Notes under the pieces: model-generated
Seen by the model: the letters and a program-made list of their open reading frames with translations, nothing else
Database searches by the model: none
Told to the model about the DNA's origin: nothing
Position numbers and translations under genes: made by a program
In this document: positions 17,706-25,757 of the stretch, in pieces
Layout: every line of letters begins with the position of its first letter
Numbering within the stretch: the first letter of the stretch is position 1
NCBI GenBank assembly: GCA_052437175.1
Contig: JBQVOK010000005.1
Location: forward strand, 62,001 to 126,000
Origin: JACVCJ01 sp052437175
Lineage (GTDB): Bacteria > Bacteroidota > Bacteroidia > CAIKAF01
Length of the DNA stretch: 64,000 nucleotides
Direction of reading: 5' to 3'

Positions 17706-19043
17706 CTATTTGGTTTTGATCTCGACCAGGGGCCGGAAGCCGATAAAGCTTTGGGCGGCAGAATCACTGGATACAAAGCGGCGGCTTTTCACCTGCATAA
17801 AGTGTGCGGGCATGTTCCAGGCACCACCTTTTATGAGCAGGCTGTCATTCAACTGCAGCGGTTGTACCATTTCGGCTACATTACCGCTGATACAGTACAA
17901 GCCGAAGTCATTCGGGAAGTAGGAAACAACGGGTGCGGTAATGCTGGCATCCTTATACGGCAGATGCACACCGCCTGTAGAGTCGCGGAAGGCCTGGAAA
18001 TTAGCCAGGAAAAGTCCCCTGGAATTCCGCACATAAGGTCCGCCCCAGGGATAGGGTCCTGTGAGCCTGCCCAGTGCGGCCAGCATCCATTCACTTTCGG
18101 TAGGCAGGCGCATTTCGTATACACTGTTGTTGCGCGGACGGGAGGCGGCTTCTTTGTTCACCAGCCCGCTGAGCCAGCGGCAATAGGCCAGCATGGATTC
18201 ATAGCGCAGGTTCACTACCGGGTAATGGTTATAGGCCGGGTGCGTGGAATAGTGTTTGCGCAGGGCCTCATTGCGGTTGTAGGGCCTGCTCCACATAGAA
18301 TCTACGATGGCAGCGGCCCGGAATTCATCCAGGCGGTTGTGGATCACCAGGTCGTACAGGAAGGTGCGGTATTCCAGGTTGCTGATCTCCGTAGAACTGA
18401 TGAGCAGGGTATGCGGGGAAACCCCCAGGCTGATCTCCGGCCAGGATTTTTTCTCCTGTTTCAGGATGGCCTTTACTATATCGGCCTTACGTTTTTCATT
18501 AGCCAGGATCTCGGCTTCACTGATCTCGGGAATTTCGGGCCATACCGAATGTTTTACGCGCATGGGTGGCATCATACGTCCGCCGCCGCCGTTACCGCGG
18601 GCCACGTAAAAGTCATTTTTCTTTTCAGGATCAGCCTGCGTACTATCCTTAGCCACAGGGGCGCCGGGCGTAGAGGGCGCGGAACGATCGGCGGAGACAG
18701 TGGTAAGACCGGCTGCTTCTGCGGGAGAAGGTTTTCCGGGTTCTTGTTCCGGGCCGGAAGCGGGTTGTGTATGCTCAGCGGCAGTGCTTTTTGCCGGTTG
18801 TGTGCTGCTGCCGCGGAGCAGAAAAAAGAGGCTGATACCCAGTAGCATCAGGCCGGCCAGGAAGATATCCAGGTAGAATTTTGGGAAGGATTTGGCTTTA
18901 TACGGCCCGTAAACGGGCTTTTCGTTCAGGATGAAATTAGCTGTCATATCGAGTACGGTTTCGCGCTCATCATATTCCGAAAACAGTGCCGCCTGCCGCA
19001 GCAACTGTTCTGTATCCGTTGCGGTCCGGGACTTATTTTCCAT
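17706..19043 (-). CDS. Membrane-anchored SUMF1/FGE-like domain protein
   Basis: A 445-residue protein. The N-terminal cytoplasmic segment is acidic (residues 1-55, including QLLRQAALFSEYDERETVLD). One transmembrane helix follows (about 57-76, FYLDIFLAGLMLLGISLFFL), then a Pro/Ala/Ser-rich linker (about 80-150) and a C-terminal SUMF1 (formylglycine-generating-like) domain (about 205-445). That domain carries EISNLEYRTFLYD, HYPVVNLRYESMLAYCRWL, MRLPTESEWMLAALG and ISGNVAEM. The last motif replaces the usual SGNVWEW, and the cysteine pair of true FGEs is not evident, so enzyme activity is doubtful; non-catalytic relatives include gliding proteins GldJ/GldK. The ATG overlaps the upstream sigma gene by 11 bp, so the pair is cotranscribed. 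An anti-sigma-like role for the N terminus is inference. Confidence 0.75.
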   Translation of the reverse strand: MENKSRTATDTEQLLRQAALFSEYDERETVLDMTANFILNEKPVYGPYKAKSFPKFYLDIFLAGLMLLGISLFFLLRGSSTQPAKSTAAEHTQPASGPEQEPGKPSPAEAAGLTTVSADRSAPSTPGAPVAKDSTQADPEKKNDFYVARGNGGGGRMMPPMRVKHSVWPEIPEISEAEILANEKRKADIVKAILKQEKKSWPEISLGVSPHTLLISSTEISNLEYRTFLYDLVIHNRLDEFRAAAIVDSMWSRPYNRNEALRKHYSTHPAYNHYPVVNLRYESMLAYCRWLSGLVNKEAASRPRNNSVYEMRLPTESEWMLAALGRLTGPYPWGGPYVRNSRGLFLANFQAFRDSTGGVHLPYKDASITAPVVSYFPNDFGLYCISGNVAEMVQPLQLNDSLLIKGGAWNMPAHFMQVKSRRFVSSDSAAQSFIGFRPLVEIKTK

Positions 19044-19590
19044 GATTCTGCTGCTGTTTTAGTTTTTCATTCAGTTTCTTTTCGAGCCGCTTTTTCAACC
19101 GGGCATAATACACCTTAAGCTGGAAAGCGGGTTTGCCGGTATACGAAGAAATGGTGCTGTAATCCACACCCTGGCTGCGGGACAACAGCAGGATGCGTTC
19201 CCATGATTCCAGTTTTTCCAGTTCTTCGTTCAGGACCTGCAACTGCGGATTATTTGCGGGAGATGAGGGTTCGGGTTCCGGAACCCGTTCTTCCAGTTCC
19301 TGCAAAGGCACTACAGGTAAAGCCCCGGGGCCGCGCAGCGAATTCTTCAGCTCGTTCACAAAGATCCGGAACAAAAAACCGGCGTATTTTGCTTCGCTCT
19401 CGAACGTGTAAGCGTCCTTCTTCTCCACGGCCCTGTACAGGCATTTGTACACCAGTTCCCAGGCAGCGTCCGGTTCCATTCCCCAGGTGTGCACGGCATA
19501 GCGGTGCAGTTTGTGACCATAGGCCTCGAACGCTTTCGAAATTTCAGCGTTCGCCTGCTCGTCGGGAATATAGGTGCTGCGTGTTTTCAA
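19033..19590 (-). CDS. Sigma-70 family (ECF-like) sigma factor
   Basis: A 185-residue putative sigma factor. Region 2-like sequence (AWELVYKCLYRAVEKKDAYTFES, YAGFLFRIFVNELKNSLR) is followed by an acidic Pro-rich linker and region 4-like sequence (LEKLESWERILLLSRSQGVDYSTISSYTGKPAFQLKVYYARLKKRL), a helix-turn-helix. The match to standard ECF factors is weak. The start is TTG at 19590: no in-frame ATG lies upstream, and the next Met is codon 38, inside region 2. It overlaps by 11 bp the membrane SUMF1 gene, in the usual sigma/anti-sigma order. It is divergent from the catalase gene, sharing a 194-bp intergenic region. Confidence 0.7.
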   Translation of the reverse strand: MKTRSTYIPDEQANAEISKAFEAYGHKLHRYAVHTWGMEPDAAWELVYKCLYRAVEKKDAYTFESEAKYAGFLFRIFVNELKNSLRGPGALPVVPLQELEERVPEPEPSSPANNPQLQVLNEELEKLESWERILLLSRSQGVDYSTISSYTGKPAFQLKVYYARLKKRLEKKLNEKLKQQQNHGK

Positions 19591-19724
19591 TGTAATAATG
19601 CCTGTAAATATAAAAACACAAAGTGGTAACAGCCGGACTTTGTTTTTATGCGCTTTCTATATATTTTTGTTATTGTTTTATGATTTAACATAAGTTTTGA
19701 TTATAGTTATATATATGCATTCTA

Positions 19725-19756
19725 TTTGACTTTGCGCGTATTAGCCTTCAACTTTG
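19725..19756 (+). promoter_or_regulatory. Promoter of the catalase gene
   Basis: TTTG (19725-19728) and CAACTTTG (19749-19756, one mismatch to TAnnTTTG) are spaced by 20 bp, which fits the Bacteroidota -33/-7 arrangement. ATG 19785 is 28 bp downstream. Confidence 0.5.
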
Positions 19757-19784
19757 TAGTGTAAAATCAATATACCCGAAGAGG

Positions 19785-21308
19785 ATGAAAAAAATTATGA
19801 TCGGTGTTTCGGCACTATTGCAGATGCAGTTTCTGACCGCCCAGAACCTGACCACCAATACAGGCGCGCCGGTGGGCGATAACCAGAATTCGAAGACCGT
19901 AGGCAATAACGGTTCCGTATTGCTTGAAGATATCCACCTTATTGAAAAACTGGCGGCATTTGACCGGGAGCGCATTCCCGAACGCGTGGTACATGCCCGC
20001 GGCGCAGGCGCTTATGGCGAATTTACCGCCGCCGCCGATATGTCGGCCTTTACCAAAGCTTCTTTCCTGAATGCGGCCGGTAAGAAAACACCGGTGTTCG
20101 TACGCTTTTCCACGGTGGTACACAGCAGCGGCTCGCCCGAGACCCTGCGCGATCCCCGCGGTTTTGCCGTAAAGTTCTATACCGATCAGGGAAATTACGA
20201 CCTGGTGGGCAATAACCTGCCGGTGTTCTTTATCCGTGATGCCATTAAGTTTCCCGATATGGTGCATGCTTTTAAGCCCTCGCCGGTGTACAATAAGCAG
20301 GACCCGAACCGTGTGTTCGACTTTTTTGCGAACATCCCGGAGGCTACACACATGCTCACCCGCCTGTATTCCGACTACGGAACGCCCGCTAATTACCGCG
20401 AAATGAACGGCAGCGGCGTACATGCCTTTAAATGGGTGAACGCAGCAGGGCAGGTGGTATACGTAAAATACAGCTGGAAAAGTATGCAGGGCGAACGCAA
20501 CCTGAACGCTGCCCAGGCCGCCGAAATACAGTCGAAAGACTTTCAGCATGCTACGGTTGATTTGTATACGAATATTAAGGAAGGTAAATTCCCTTCCTGG
20601 GAATTATATGTACAGGTGCTGAAACCGGAACAGCTTTCCGCGCTGGCTTTCAATCCGCTGGATGCTACCAAAATATGGCCCGAAAGTATTGCCCGACCCA
20701 TGCTGCTGGGCAAAATGACGCTGAACCGTATACCGGGCAATTTCTTCGAAGAAGTAGAGCAGAGCGCTTTTTCACCGGGAACCCTGGTGCCGGGTATCGA
20801 GCCCAGCGAAGATAAACTGCTGCAGGGCCGCCTCTTTAGTTATTTTGACACACAGCGTTACCGCATCGGTTCTAATTTTCAGTACCTGCCGGTGAACGCT
20901 CCCAAAGTGGCCGTAGTGTCGCACAACCAGGACGGGGCTTTCAGCAACCGCGGAAAAAATTCAGAAGTGAACTACCAGCCTTCGGTAAAAGAAAATAAAC
21001 CCGACCAGGACGCCTACGATTACAGTAAAAAAGAACTTCCGGCGGGCACGGTCATTACCCAGGCCCAGATCGACAAACCGGATAATTTTACACAGGCCGG
21101 TGATTTCTACCGTTCTCTGAGTGAGGCGGAGAAGAAAAACCTGATCGCAAACCTTGTGGGCGACCTGTCCCAGGTGACCAACAAAGACGTGGTACGCACC
21201 ATGGTCGGTTATTTTTACCTGGCCGATGCCGATTATGGCAAACGCCTGGCCGACGCACTGAAACTGAGCCGCGAAGAAGTAGAACGTACATTCATGAAAC
21301 AGAAATAG
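19785..21308 (+). CDS. katA: Exported heme catalase
   Basis: A 507-residue monofunctional catalase that converts hydrogen peroxide to water and oxygen. The N terminus (MKKIMIGVSALLQMQFLTAQ, residues 1-20) is a signal peptide, so the enzyme is predicted to act in the periplasm; most small-subunit catalases lack one. Essential residues are present: distal His70 in RVVHARGAGAYGEF, the Asn of DLVGNNLPVFF, and proximal heme ligand Tyr353 in RLFSYFDTQRYRIG. Length matches the small-subunit class. An ankyrin protein gene starts 88 bp after the stop, with a terminator-like hairpin between. An oxyR-type regulator lies about 25 kb away in the window and could control it; no operator is proven. Confidence 0.93.
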   Translation: MKKIMIGVSALLQMQFLTAQNLTTNTGAPVGDNQNSKTVGNNGSVLLEDIHLIEKLAAFDRERIPERVVHARGAGAYGEFTAAADMSAFTKASFLNAAGKKTPVFVRFSTVVHSSGSPETLRDPRGFAVKFYTDQGNYDLVGNNLPVFFIRDAIKFPDMVHAFKPSPVYNKQDPNRVFDFFANIPEATHMLTRLYSDYGTPANYREMNGSGVHAFKWVNAAGQVVYVKYSWKSMQGERNLNAAQAAEIQSKDFQHATVDLYTNIKEGKFPSWELYVQVLKPEQLSALAFNPLDATKIWPESIARPMLLGKMTLNRIPGNFFEEVEQSAFSPGTLVPGIEPSEDKLLQGRLFSYFDTQRYRIGSNFQYLPVNAPKVAVVSHNQDGAFSNRGKNSEVNYQPSVKENKPDQDAYDYSKKELPAGTVITQAQIDKPDNFTQAGDFYRSLSEAEKKNLIANLVGDLSQVTNKDVVRTMVGYFYLADADYGKRLADALKLSREEVERTFMKQK

Positions 21309-21320
21309 GGTTACAGGGTG

Positions 21321-21353
21321 AGCGGTGCGGCAGGGGTGTCGCACCGCTTTTTT
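21321..21353 (+). terminator. Terminator between catalase and ankyrin genes
   Basis: AGCGGTGCG (21321-21329) pairs with CGCACCGCT (21340-21348) around a ten-base loop, followed by T6. It may be only partly effective, since the ankyrin gene has no obvious promoter of its own. Confidence 0.8.
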
Positions 21354-21396
21354 ATCCCGCAGGCCTTCTCAACGCTACACCATTACATCAAATGTT

Positions 21397-21912
21397 ATGA
21401 AACGGATCGTTTTTATATTCCTGATATGGATCCCGGTACCGGTCTTTGCACAGTACCCGCTTATCGATGCGGCCCGCAACAACGATACCCTGCAGATGGC
21501 GGCCGCTCTCGCTTCCGGCGCCGGACTGGACGCTACCGATGCCAGAGGTTCCACGGCCCTCATCGTGGCGGCCTACAACGGGAACGAAGATGCCCTGCGC
21601 TGGCTCATAGCCCGTGGCGCTGCACTGGACGCGCAGGATGCCATGAGCAATACCGCCCTGATGGGCGTGTGCTTTAAAGGCTACGAAAATATAGCGCGCA
21701 TACTGCTGCAAGCCGGTGCAGACCCCGATATACAGAACGGGAACCAGGCCACGGCACTTAGCTTTGCCGCTACCTTCGGGCATACCGGCATGGTAAAACT
21801 GCTGCTGGCCTACGGTGCCGATAAAGACCGGCCCGACCGCTTTGGCAATACCCCGCTGATGCATGCACAGATGCAGGGCAATACCGAAATTACAGAGCTG
21901 CTGAAGCCCTGA
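21397..21912 (+). CDS. Exported ankyrin-repeat protein (AnkB-like)
   Basis: A 171-residue protein with signal peptide MKRIVFIFLIWIPVPVFAQ and about four ankyrin repeats. The repeats include DARGSTALIVAAYNGNEDAL, AMSNTALMGVCFKGYENIA, NGNQATALSFAATFGHTGMV and RFGNTPLMHAQMQGNTEI. ATG 21397 is chosen because it begins the signal peptide. Ankyrin repeats bind proteins. Its position after an exported catalase recalls Pseudomonas aeruginosa katB-ankB, in which the periplasmic AnkB is required for full KatB activity; the same support role is inferred here. A hairpin separates the two genes, so expression may be partly independent. Confidence 0.85.
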   Translation: MKRIVFIFLIWIPVPVFAQYPLIDAARNNDTLQMAAALASGAGLDATDARGSTALIVAAYNGNEDALRWLIARGAALDAQDAMSNTALMGVCFKGYENIARILLQAGADPDIQNGNQATALSFAATFGHTGMVKLLLAYGADKDRPDRFGNTPLMHAQMQGNTEITELLKP

Positions 21913-21945
21913 GTCCGCAGGAGCTAAAATAACCTGTTGAGGGTA

Positions 21946-21977
21946 TTTGGGTAATCGCCGGATAAGCCGTATTTTTG
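21946..21977 (+). promoter_or_regulatory. Promoter of lysS
   Basis: TTTG (21946-21949) and TATTTTTG (21970-21977, exact TAnnTTTG) are separated by 20 bp. ATG 21996 follows 18 bp downstream. This is the best-formed Bacteroidota-type promoter in the window. Confidence 0.7.
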
Positions 21978-21995
21978 CACACTTTTAAACAGATT

Positions 21996-23537
21996 ATGCA
22001 ACACGAATTGAGCGAGCAGGAAGCACTGCGCAGGCAAAAACTGGCTGAGATCAGAGCACTTGGAATTGACCCTTATCCCGCCGAGGAGATAAAGGTAAGC
22101 CATTTTGCTGCCGATATAAAGCGGGATTTTACCGAAGGTGCCACCGGTTACGAAGAAGTATACCTGGCCGGCCGTCTCATGAGTGTACGCGATATGGGCA
22201 AGGCCAGCTTTGCCGAACTGATGGACAGCAGCGGACGTATACAGGTGTACGTGCGCCGCGACGACATCTGCCCCGGCGAAGACAAGACGCTGTACAATAC
22301 CCTCTTTAAAAAACTGCTGGATATCGGGGATTTTATCGCGGTAAAAGGATACGTTTTCAAGACCAAAGTGGGCGAAACCTCGCTGCACGTCACCGAACTG
22401 CGCCTGCTGGCCAAAACACTGCGCCCGCTGCCCATCGTTAAAAAAGACGAGGAAGGCAATGTGTTCGATGCCTTTACCGATCCGGAGAAACGCTACCGCA
22501 TGCGTTATGTGGACCTGGTGGTGAACGAAGGCATCAAGGAAACCTTCCTGAAACGTACCCGTATGATCAATGCCATCCGCGATTTCCTGAACGAACGCGG
22601 GGCCCTGGAAGTGGATACGCCCGTACTGCAGAACATTCCCGGCGGAGCGGCTGCGCGCCCCTTTGCCACGCATCATAACGCACTGGACGTACCTTTTTAC
22701 CTGCGTATTGCCAATGAACTGTACCTGAAACGCCTCATCGTGGGCGGGTTCGACTGGGTATATGAGTTCAGCCGCAATTTTCGCAACGAAGGTATGGACC
22801 GCACGCACAACCCCGAGTTTACCGTGCTGGAATTCTACGTAGCCTATAAAGACTACAACTGGATGATGGATACCACCGAACAGCTGTTCGAAAAAATAGC
22901 CCTCGCCAGCAACAACAGTACCGAACTGCCGGTAGGCGACAACATCATCTCCTTCAAAGCGCCCTTCAAACGCGTTTCGATCTACGATGCCATTAAAGAG
23001 CATACCGGCATCGACGTAAGCGGTATGGACGAAAATACCCTGCGCGAGGTGTGCAAACAGCTGCACATCGAAGTGGACGAGACCATGGGCAAAGGCAAAC
23101 TGATCGACGAACTGTTCTCCGAAAAATGTGAACACCATTATATACAGCCCACGTTTATTATCGATTACCCGGTGGAAATGAGTCCGCTCACCAAAAAACA
23201 CCGCAGTAAAGAAGGGTTGGTAGAACGCTTTGAGCTGATGATCAACGGTAAGGAGATCGCCAATGCCTACAGCGAGCTCAACGATCCCATCGATCAGTAC
23301 GAACGTTTTGTAGACCAGATGCAGCTGAGCGAACGCGGCGACGACGAGGCCATGATCATCGATCACGACTTTATCCGCGCCCTGGAATACGGTATGCCGC
23401 CCACGGCCGGTATCGGTATCGGTATCGATCGCCTGGCCATGCTGCTTACCAACCAGGCCAGCATACAGGAAGTGCTTTTCTTCCCGCAGATGCGTCCGGA
23501 AGTGGTGCACAGTAAAGAAACCAGCGAACAACCATGA
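21996..23537 (+). CDS. lysS: Lysyl-tRNA synthetase, class II
   Basis: A 513-residue cytoplasmic enzyme that charges tRNA-Lys. The N-terminal OB-fold anticodon-binding domain (about 55-160) includes AGRLMSVRDMGKASFAELMD. The class II core carries motif 2 (FRNEGMDRTHNPEFTVLEFY) and motif 3 (GIGIGIDRLAMLL). RYRMRYVDLVVNE and TPVLQNIPGGAAARPF are LysS-specific. ATG 21996 is used; the TTG at 21975 lies inside the promoter. The stop overlaps the next start by 4 bp (ATGA), so a small membrane protein is coupled to it. Confidence 0.97.
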   Translation: MQHELSEQEALRRQKLAEIRALGIDPYPAEEIKVSHFAADIKRDFTEGATGYEEVYLAGRLMSVRDMGKASFAELMDSSGRIQVYVRRDDICPGEDKTLYNTLFKKLLDIGDFIAVKGYVFKTKVGETSLHVTELRLLAKTLRPLPIVKKDEEGNVFDAFTDPEKRYRMRYVDLVVNEGIKETFLKRTRMINAIRDFLNERGALEVDTPVLQNIPGGAAARPFATHHNALDVPFYLRIANELYLKRLIVGGFDWVYEFSRNFRNEGMDRTHNPEFTVLEFYVAYKDYNWMMDTTEQLFEKIALASNNSTELPVGDNIISFKAPFKRVSIYDAIKEHTGIDVSGMDENTLREVCKQLHIEVDETMGKGKLIDELFSEKCEHHYIQPTFIIDYPVEMSPLTKKHRSKEGLVERFELMINGKEIANAYSELNDPIDQYERFVDQMQLSERGDDEAMIIDHDFIRALEYGMPPTAGIGIGIDRLAMLLTNQASIQEVLFFPQMRPEVVHSKETSEQP

Positions 23538-23848
23538 GTTCACCAAAGTGGGTACAACGCTTACAGGAACGCTGGAACCTGAAATCGGCCTGGCAGGTGG
23601 TGCTGGTACTGCTGGCTTTTGCCTGCACGGGAACCACGGTCCTTTTTATTAAGGAACCCCTGCTCGATTTTTTAGGTATTTCCGAAAAAGGAGGCTGGAT
23701 ACGCACCGTACTTTACCTGCTGGCGGTATTGCCCCTTTACAATATCTTACTGCTGGCCTACGGAGCTGTTTTCGGGCAGTTCCGCTTCTTCTGGGAGTTC
23801 GAAAAACGCACGGTACGACGCATCCTGAAATTGTTTCGTATTAAGTAA
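23534..23848 (+). CDS. Small membrane protein (DUF6787-like)
   Basis: A 104-residue protein with two strong transmembrane helices (about 20-38, WQVVLVLLAFACTGTTVLF; and 58-80, VLYLLAVLPLYNILLLAYG) and a basic C-terminal tail FEFEKR-like segment (FWEFEKRTVRRILKLFRIK). It overlaps lysS by four bases. The short WxVxLVLLxFACTGxTVxFxKxP pattern is one I associate with DUF6787 proteins of Bacteroidota, a family without known function; the family name is from memory and not certain. It is often found after lysS in the phylum. Confidence 0.72.
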   Translation: MSSPKWVQRLQERWNLKSAWQVVLVLLAFACTGTTVLFIKEPLLDFLGISEKGGWIRTVLYLLAVLPLYNILLLAYGAVFGQFRFFWEFEKRTVRRILKLFRIK

Positions 23849-23958
23849 GGCTTAACACAAACTTCTGAATAACAGAAAACTATTGACGCTAACATAAACC
23901 GCGGTTTATGATGGGGTAATACATAATAACGTACTTGCCATAGAGAAAAAACAAGTAC

Positions 23959-24807
23959 GTGAAAAGAAAAATCCAAATAGCCGTAATTTCCGACGTACAC
24001 TTAGGTACCTATGGCTGCAGGGCCGAAGAACTGCACAATTACCTGCGTTCGATAGAACCGGATATCCTGATCCTGAACGGAGATATCATCGATATCTGGC
24101 AGTTCAGCAAGAATTACTGGCCCAAATCGCACATGAAAGTGGTGAACCGCCTGCTGAAAATGATCAGCAACGGCACCCGTGTATACTATATTACGGGGAA
24201 CCACGACGAGCTGCTGCGCAAGTTTACCGATTTTCAGCTGGCTTCCTTTACGCTCTGCAATAAACTGGTGGTGGAGATCAACGGACAAAAGACCTGGTTC
24301 TTCCATGGCGACGTGTTCGATATGAGTATTCATTACAGCAAGTGGCTGGCCAAACTGGGCGGCAAGGGATACGACCTGCTGATCCTCATAAACAGCTTCC
24401 TGAACAATGCGCTGGAGTACTTTGGCTACGAAAGGGTATCCCTGTCCAAAAAAGTAAAGAACAGCGTGAAAAGGGCCGTTAAATTTGTGAACGATTTTGA
24501 GAAGACCGCCATTGATATGGCCGGTTTTCACGGGTACGACGTAGTGGTATGCGGGCACATACACCAGCCGGCCATGCGCAAGGTGCAGACCGAACACGGC
24601 GAAGTGCTGTACCTTAACAGCGGCGACTGGGTAGAGAACCTCACCGCCCTGGAGCTCAACAACGGTACCTGGTCGGTATTCTCGTACCGGGATAGTGCCC
24701 TGCACGAGCATCCGCTGGAGCGTGGAAGTATTGAAGAGGAAGACCCGGAAGAAGATATTGCCAAGGAATTTGAACCCGTATTACAGATGATGCGCTCTAT
24801 AGCCTGA
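23959..24807 (+). CDS. LpxH-like metallophosphoesterase
   Basis: A 282-residue calcineurin-like phosphoesterase starting at GTG 23959. The five metal-binding blocks are present in order: ISDVHLGTYG, LNGDIIDIWQ, YITGNHDELL, WFFHGDVFDM and VVCGHIHQPAM. The insertion between the fourth and fifth block (YDLLILINSFLNNALEYFGYE ... KKVKNSVKRAVKFV) is a helical cap of the type found in UDP-2,3-diacylglucosamine diphosphatases of the LpxH class, which make lipid X during lipid A synthesis at the inner membrane face. The organism may have more than one such paralogue, so the exact substrate is an inference. The acidic tail (EEEDPEEDIAKEFE) is unusual. Confidence 0.82.
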   Translation: MKRKIQIAVISDVHLGTYGCRAEELHNYLRSIEPDILILNGDIIDIWQFSKNYWPKSHMKVVNRLLKMISNGTRVYYITGNHDELLRKFTDFQLASFTLCNKLVVEINGQKTWFFHGDVFDMSIHYSKWLAKLGGKGYDLLILINSFLNNALEYFGYERVSLSKKVKNSVKRAVKFVNDFEKTAIDMAGFHGYDVVVCGHIHQPAMRKVQTEHGEVLYLNSGDWVENLTALELNNGTWSVFSYRDSALHEHPLERGSIEEEDPEEDIAKEFEPVLQMMRSIA

Positions 24808-24850
24808 AATGCCCTTCATTTGTCGCGTTTGTTAGGTTTTTCAGTAAGTG

Positions 24851-24883
24851 AAAAAGGCTGCCGGTTTCCCGTCAGCCTTTTTT
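24851..24883. terminator. Bidirectional terminator
   Basis: AAAAAGGCTG (24851-24860) pairs with CAGCCTTTTT (24873-24882); the interior can pair further. It serves the converging genes ending at 24807 and 24917. Confidence 0.85.
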
Positions 24884-24916
24884 GCATAATACGTTTGGTA
24901 TACGATGGATATTCGC

Positions 24917-25561
24917 TTATTTTTTCTTCTTCTTTTTGTCTTTGGAAACGGCCGTTGCTTTTGAAGGCGCCGCTTTCTTTACTGCCGTAGCCTTTTTGGC
25001 CGGGGCAGGCGCTGCTTTTTTCGCCGTTGTACGGGCGCTGCTTTTGGCTTTTGCCGCCGGGGCCGCTTTTTTAGAAACTGCGGGTTTGGCTTTTGCCGTG
25101 CTGCGTGCCGCAGGTTTTGCCGCTTTCGCCTTTCCTTTGGAAGAGGCAGCTTTGCGTTTGGCTGCATCGCCGCGGTTGTAATAGGCTTTCAGTTTGGGAC
25201 TGTTTTTCAGGTGATCGTTCAGTTCCTCGCGGGTGACCCATTTCAGGTTCTCGGCCTTGTTATTCAGTTTGTCGTGATCGAGGTGTATAACAAATTCTGC
25301 TTTTCTGCCGGACTTCTTATTGAAGGTCTCGGCCACGATTTTATGAATGAACAAAGTAACGTTTTGTCCGTCAGGCTTTGCTTTGAAAACACGGTAGCCC
25401 TGTACCAGGGTGCCCTTCAGCAACTTGCCGTCTTCGGTCTTTTCGCGAAAACTTACAATACGACCTTTGTTGGATATGGCATACTGATTTCTCAGCAGCG
25501 TGCCTTTAAAACTGAATTTTAAAGGCTTAAAGGTTTCGCCGGGTAGAAGTTTAAAAGACAT
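24917..25561 (-). CDS. HNH/NUMOD4-type protein with histone-H1-like Lys/Ala tail
   Basis: A 214-residue protein in two parts. Residues about 10-50 (LRNQYAISNKGRIVSF) resemble a NUMOD4 segment, and residues about 70-115 an HNH nuclease domain: FIHKIVAETF, then IHLDHDKLNNKAENLKWVTR, keeping the conserved His and Asn positions of HNH homing-type nucleases. From about residue 132 to the end, some 80 residues are almost only Lys, Ala, Pro, Ser, Thr and Arg (for example AKPAVSKKAAPAAKAK), like the tails of histone H1 and bacterial Hc1-type proteins, ending in six Lys. The tail should bind DNA non-specifically. Cleavage activity is not certain. It is a single gene, not inside an intron or intein, with a -7 element at 25591-25598. 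Confidence 0.75.
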   Translation of the reverse strand: MSFKLLPGETFKPLKFSFKGTLLRNQYAISNKGRIVSFREKTEDGKLLKGTLVQGYRVFKAKPDGQNVTLFIHKIVAETFNKKSGRKAEFVIHLDHDKLNNKAENLKWVTREELNDHLKNSPKLKAYYNRGDAAKRKAASSKGKAKAAKPAARSTAKAKPAVSKKAAPAAKAKSSARTTAKKAAPAPAKKATAVKKAAPSKATAVSKDKKKKKK

Positions 25562-25590
25562 TTCTTTCTATAGGTTTTATGTTAGCCATA

Positions 25591-25598
25591 CAAATATA
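25591..25598 (-). promoter_or_regulatory. -7 element for the HNH-tail gene
   Basis: On the minus strand TATATTTG is an exact TAnnTTTG match, 29 bp before the ATG at 25561, in an A/T-rich 196-bp intergenic region. Confidence 0.5.
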
Positions 25599-25757
25599 GT
25601 TTTTTTTAACAATCTTAAACTTTTATTTGTAACAAAAAGAAAATCTTATGTATACTATTTTCGGTCAAACCCTACCGGATAAAATAGTTTAAGAGTATAC
25701 GCACAGTAAAATTTTTTGTAAATTAGAGCGTTCTTAACCATTCAAAACAGGCATTCT

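Noticed and set aside
17751..18845. A 364-codon plus-strand frame across the SUMF1 protein gene
   Set aside because: The minus-strand frame has a transmembrane helix, a domain and an overlap with a sigma gene. The plus-strand translation is low-complexity and has no family match.
21924..23546. A 540-codon open frame antisense to lysS
   Set aside because: It mirrors a strongly conserved synthetase gene in a GC-rich codon pattern, encodes no recognisable motif and has no promoter. It is a shadow frame, like similar long antisense frames opposite gyrB, the giant surface proteins, the LOX gene and the TonB receptor.
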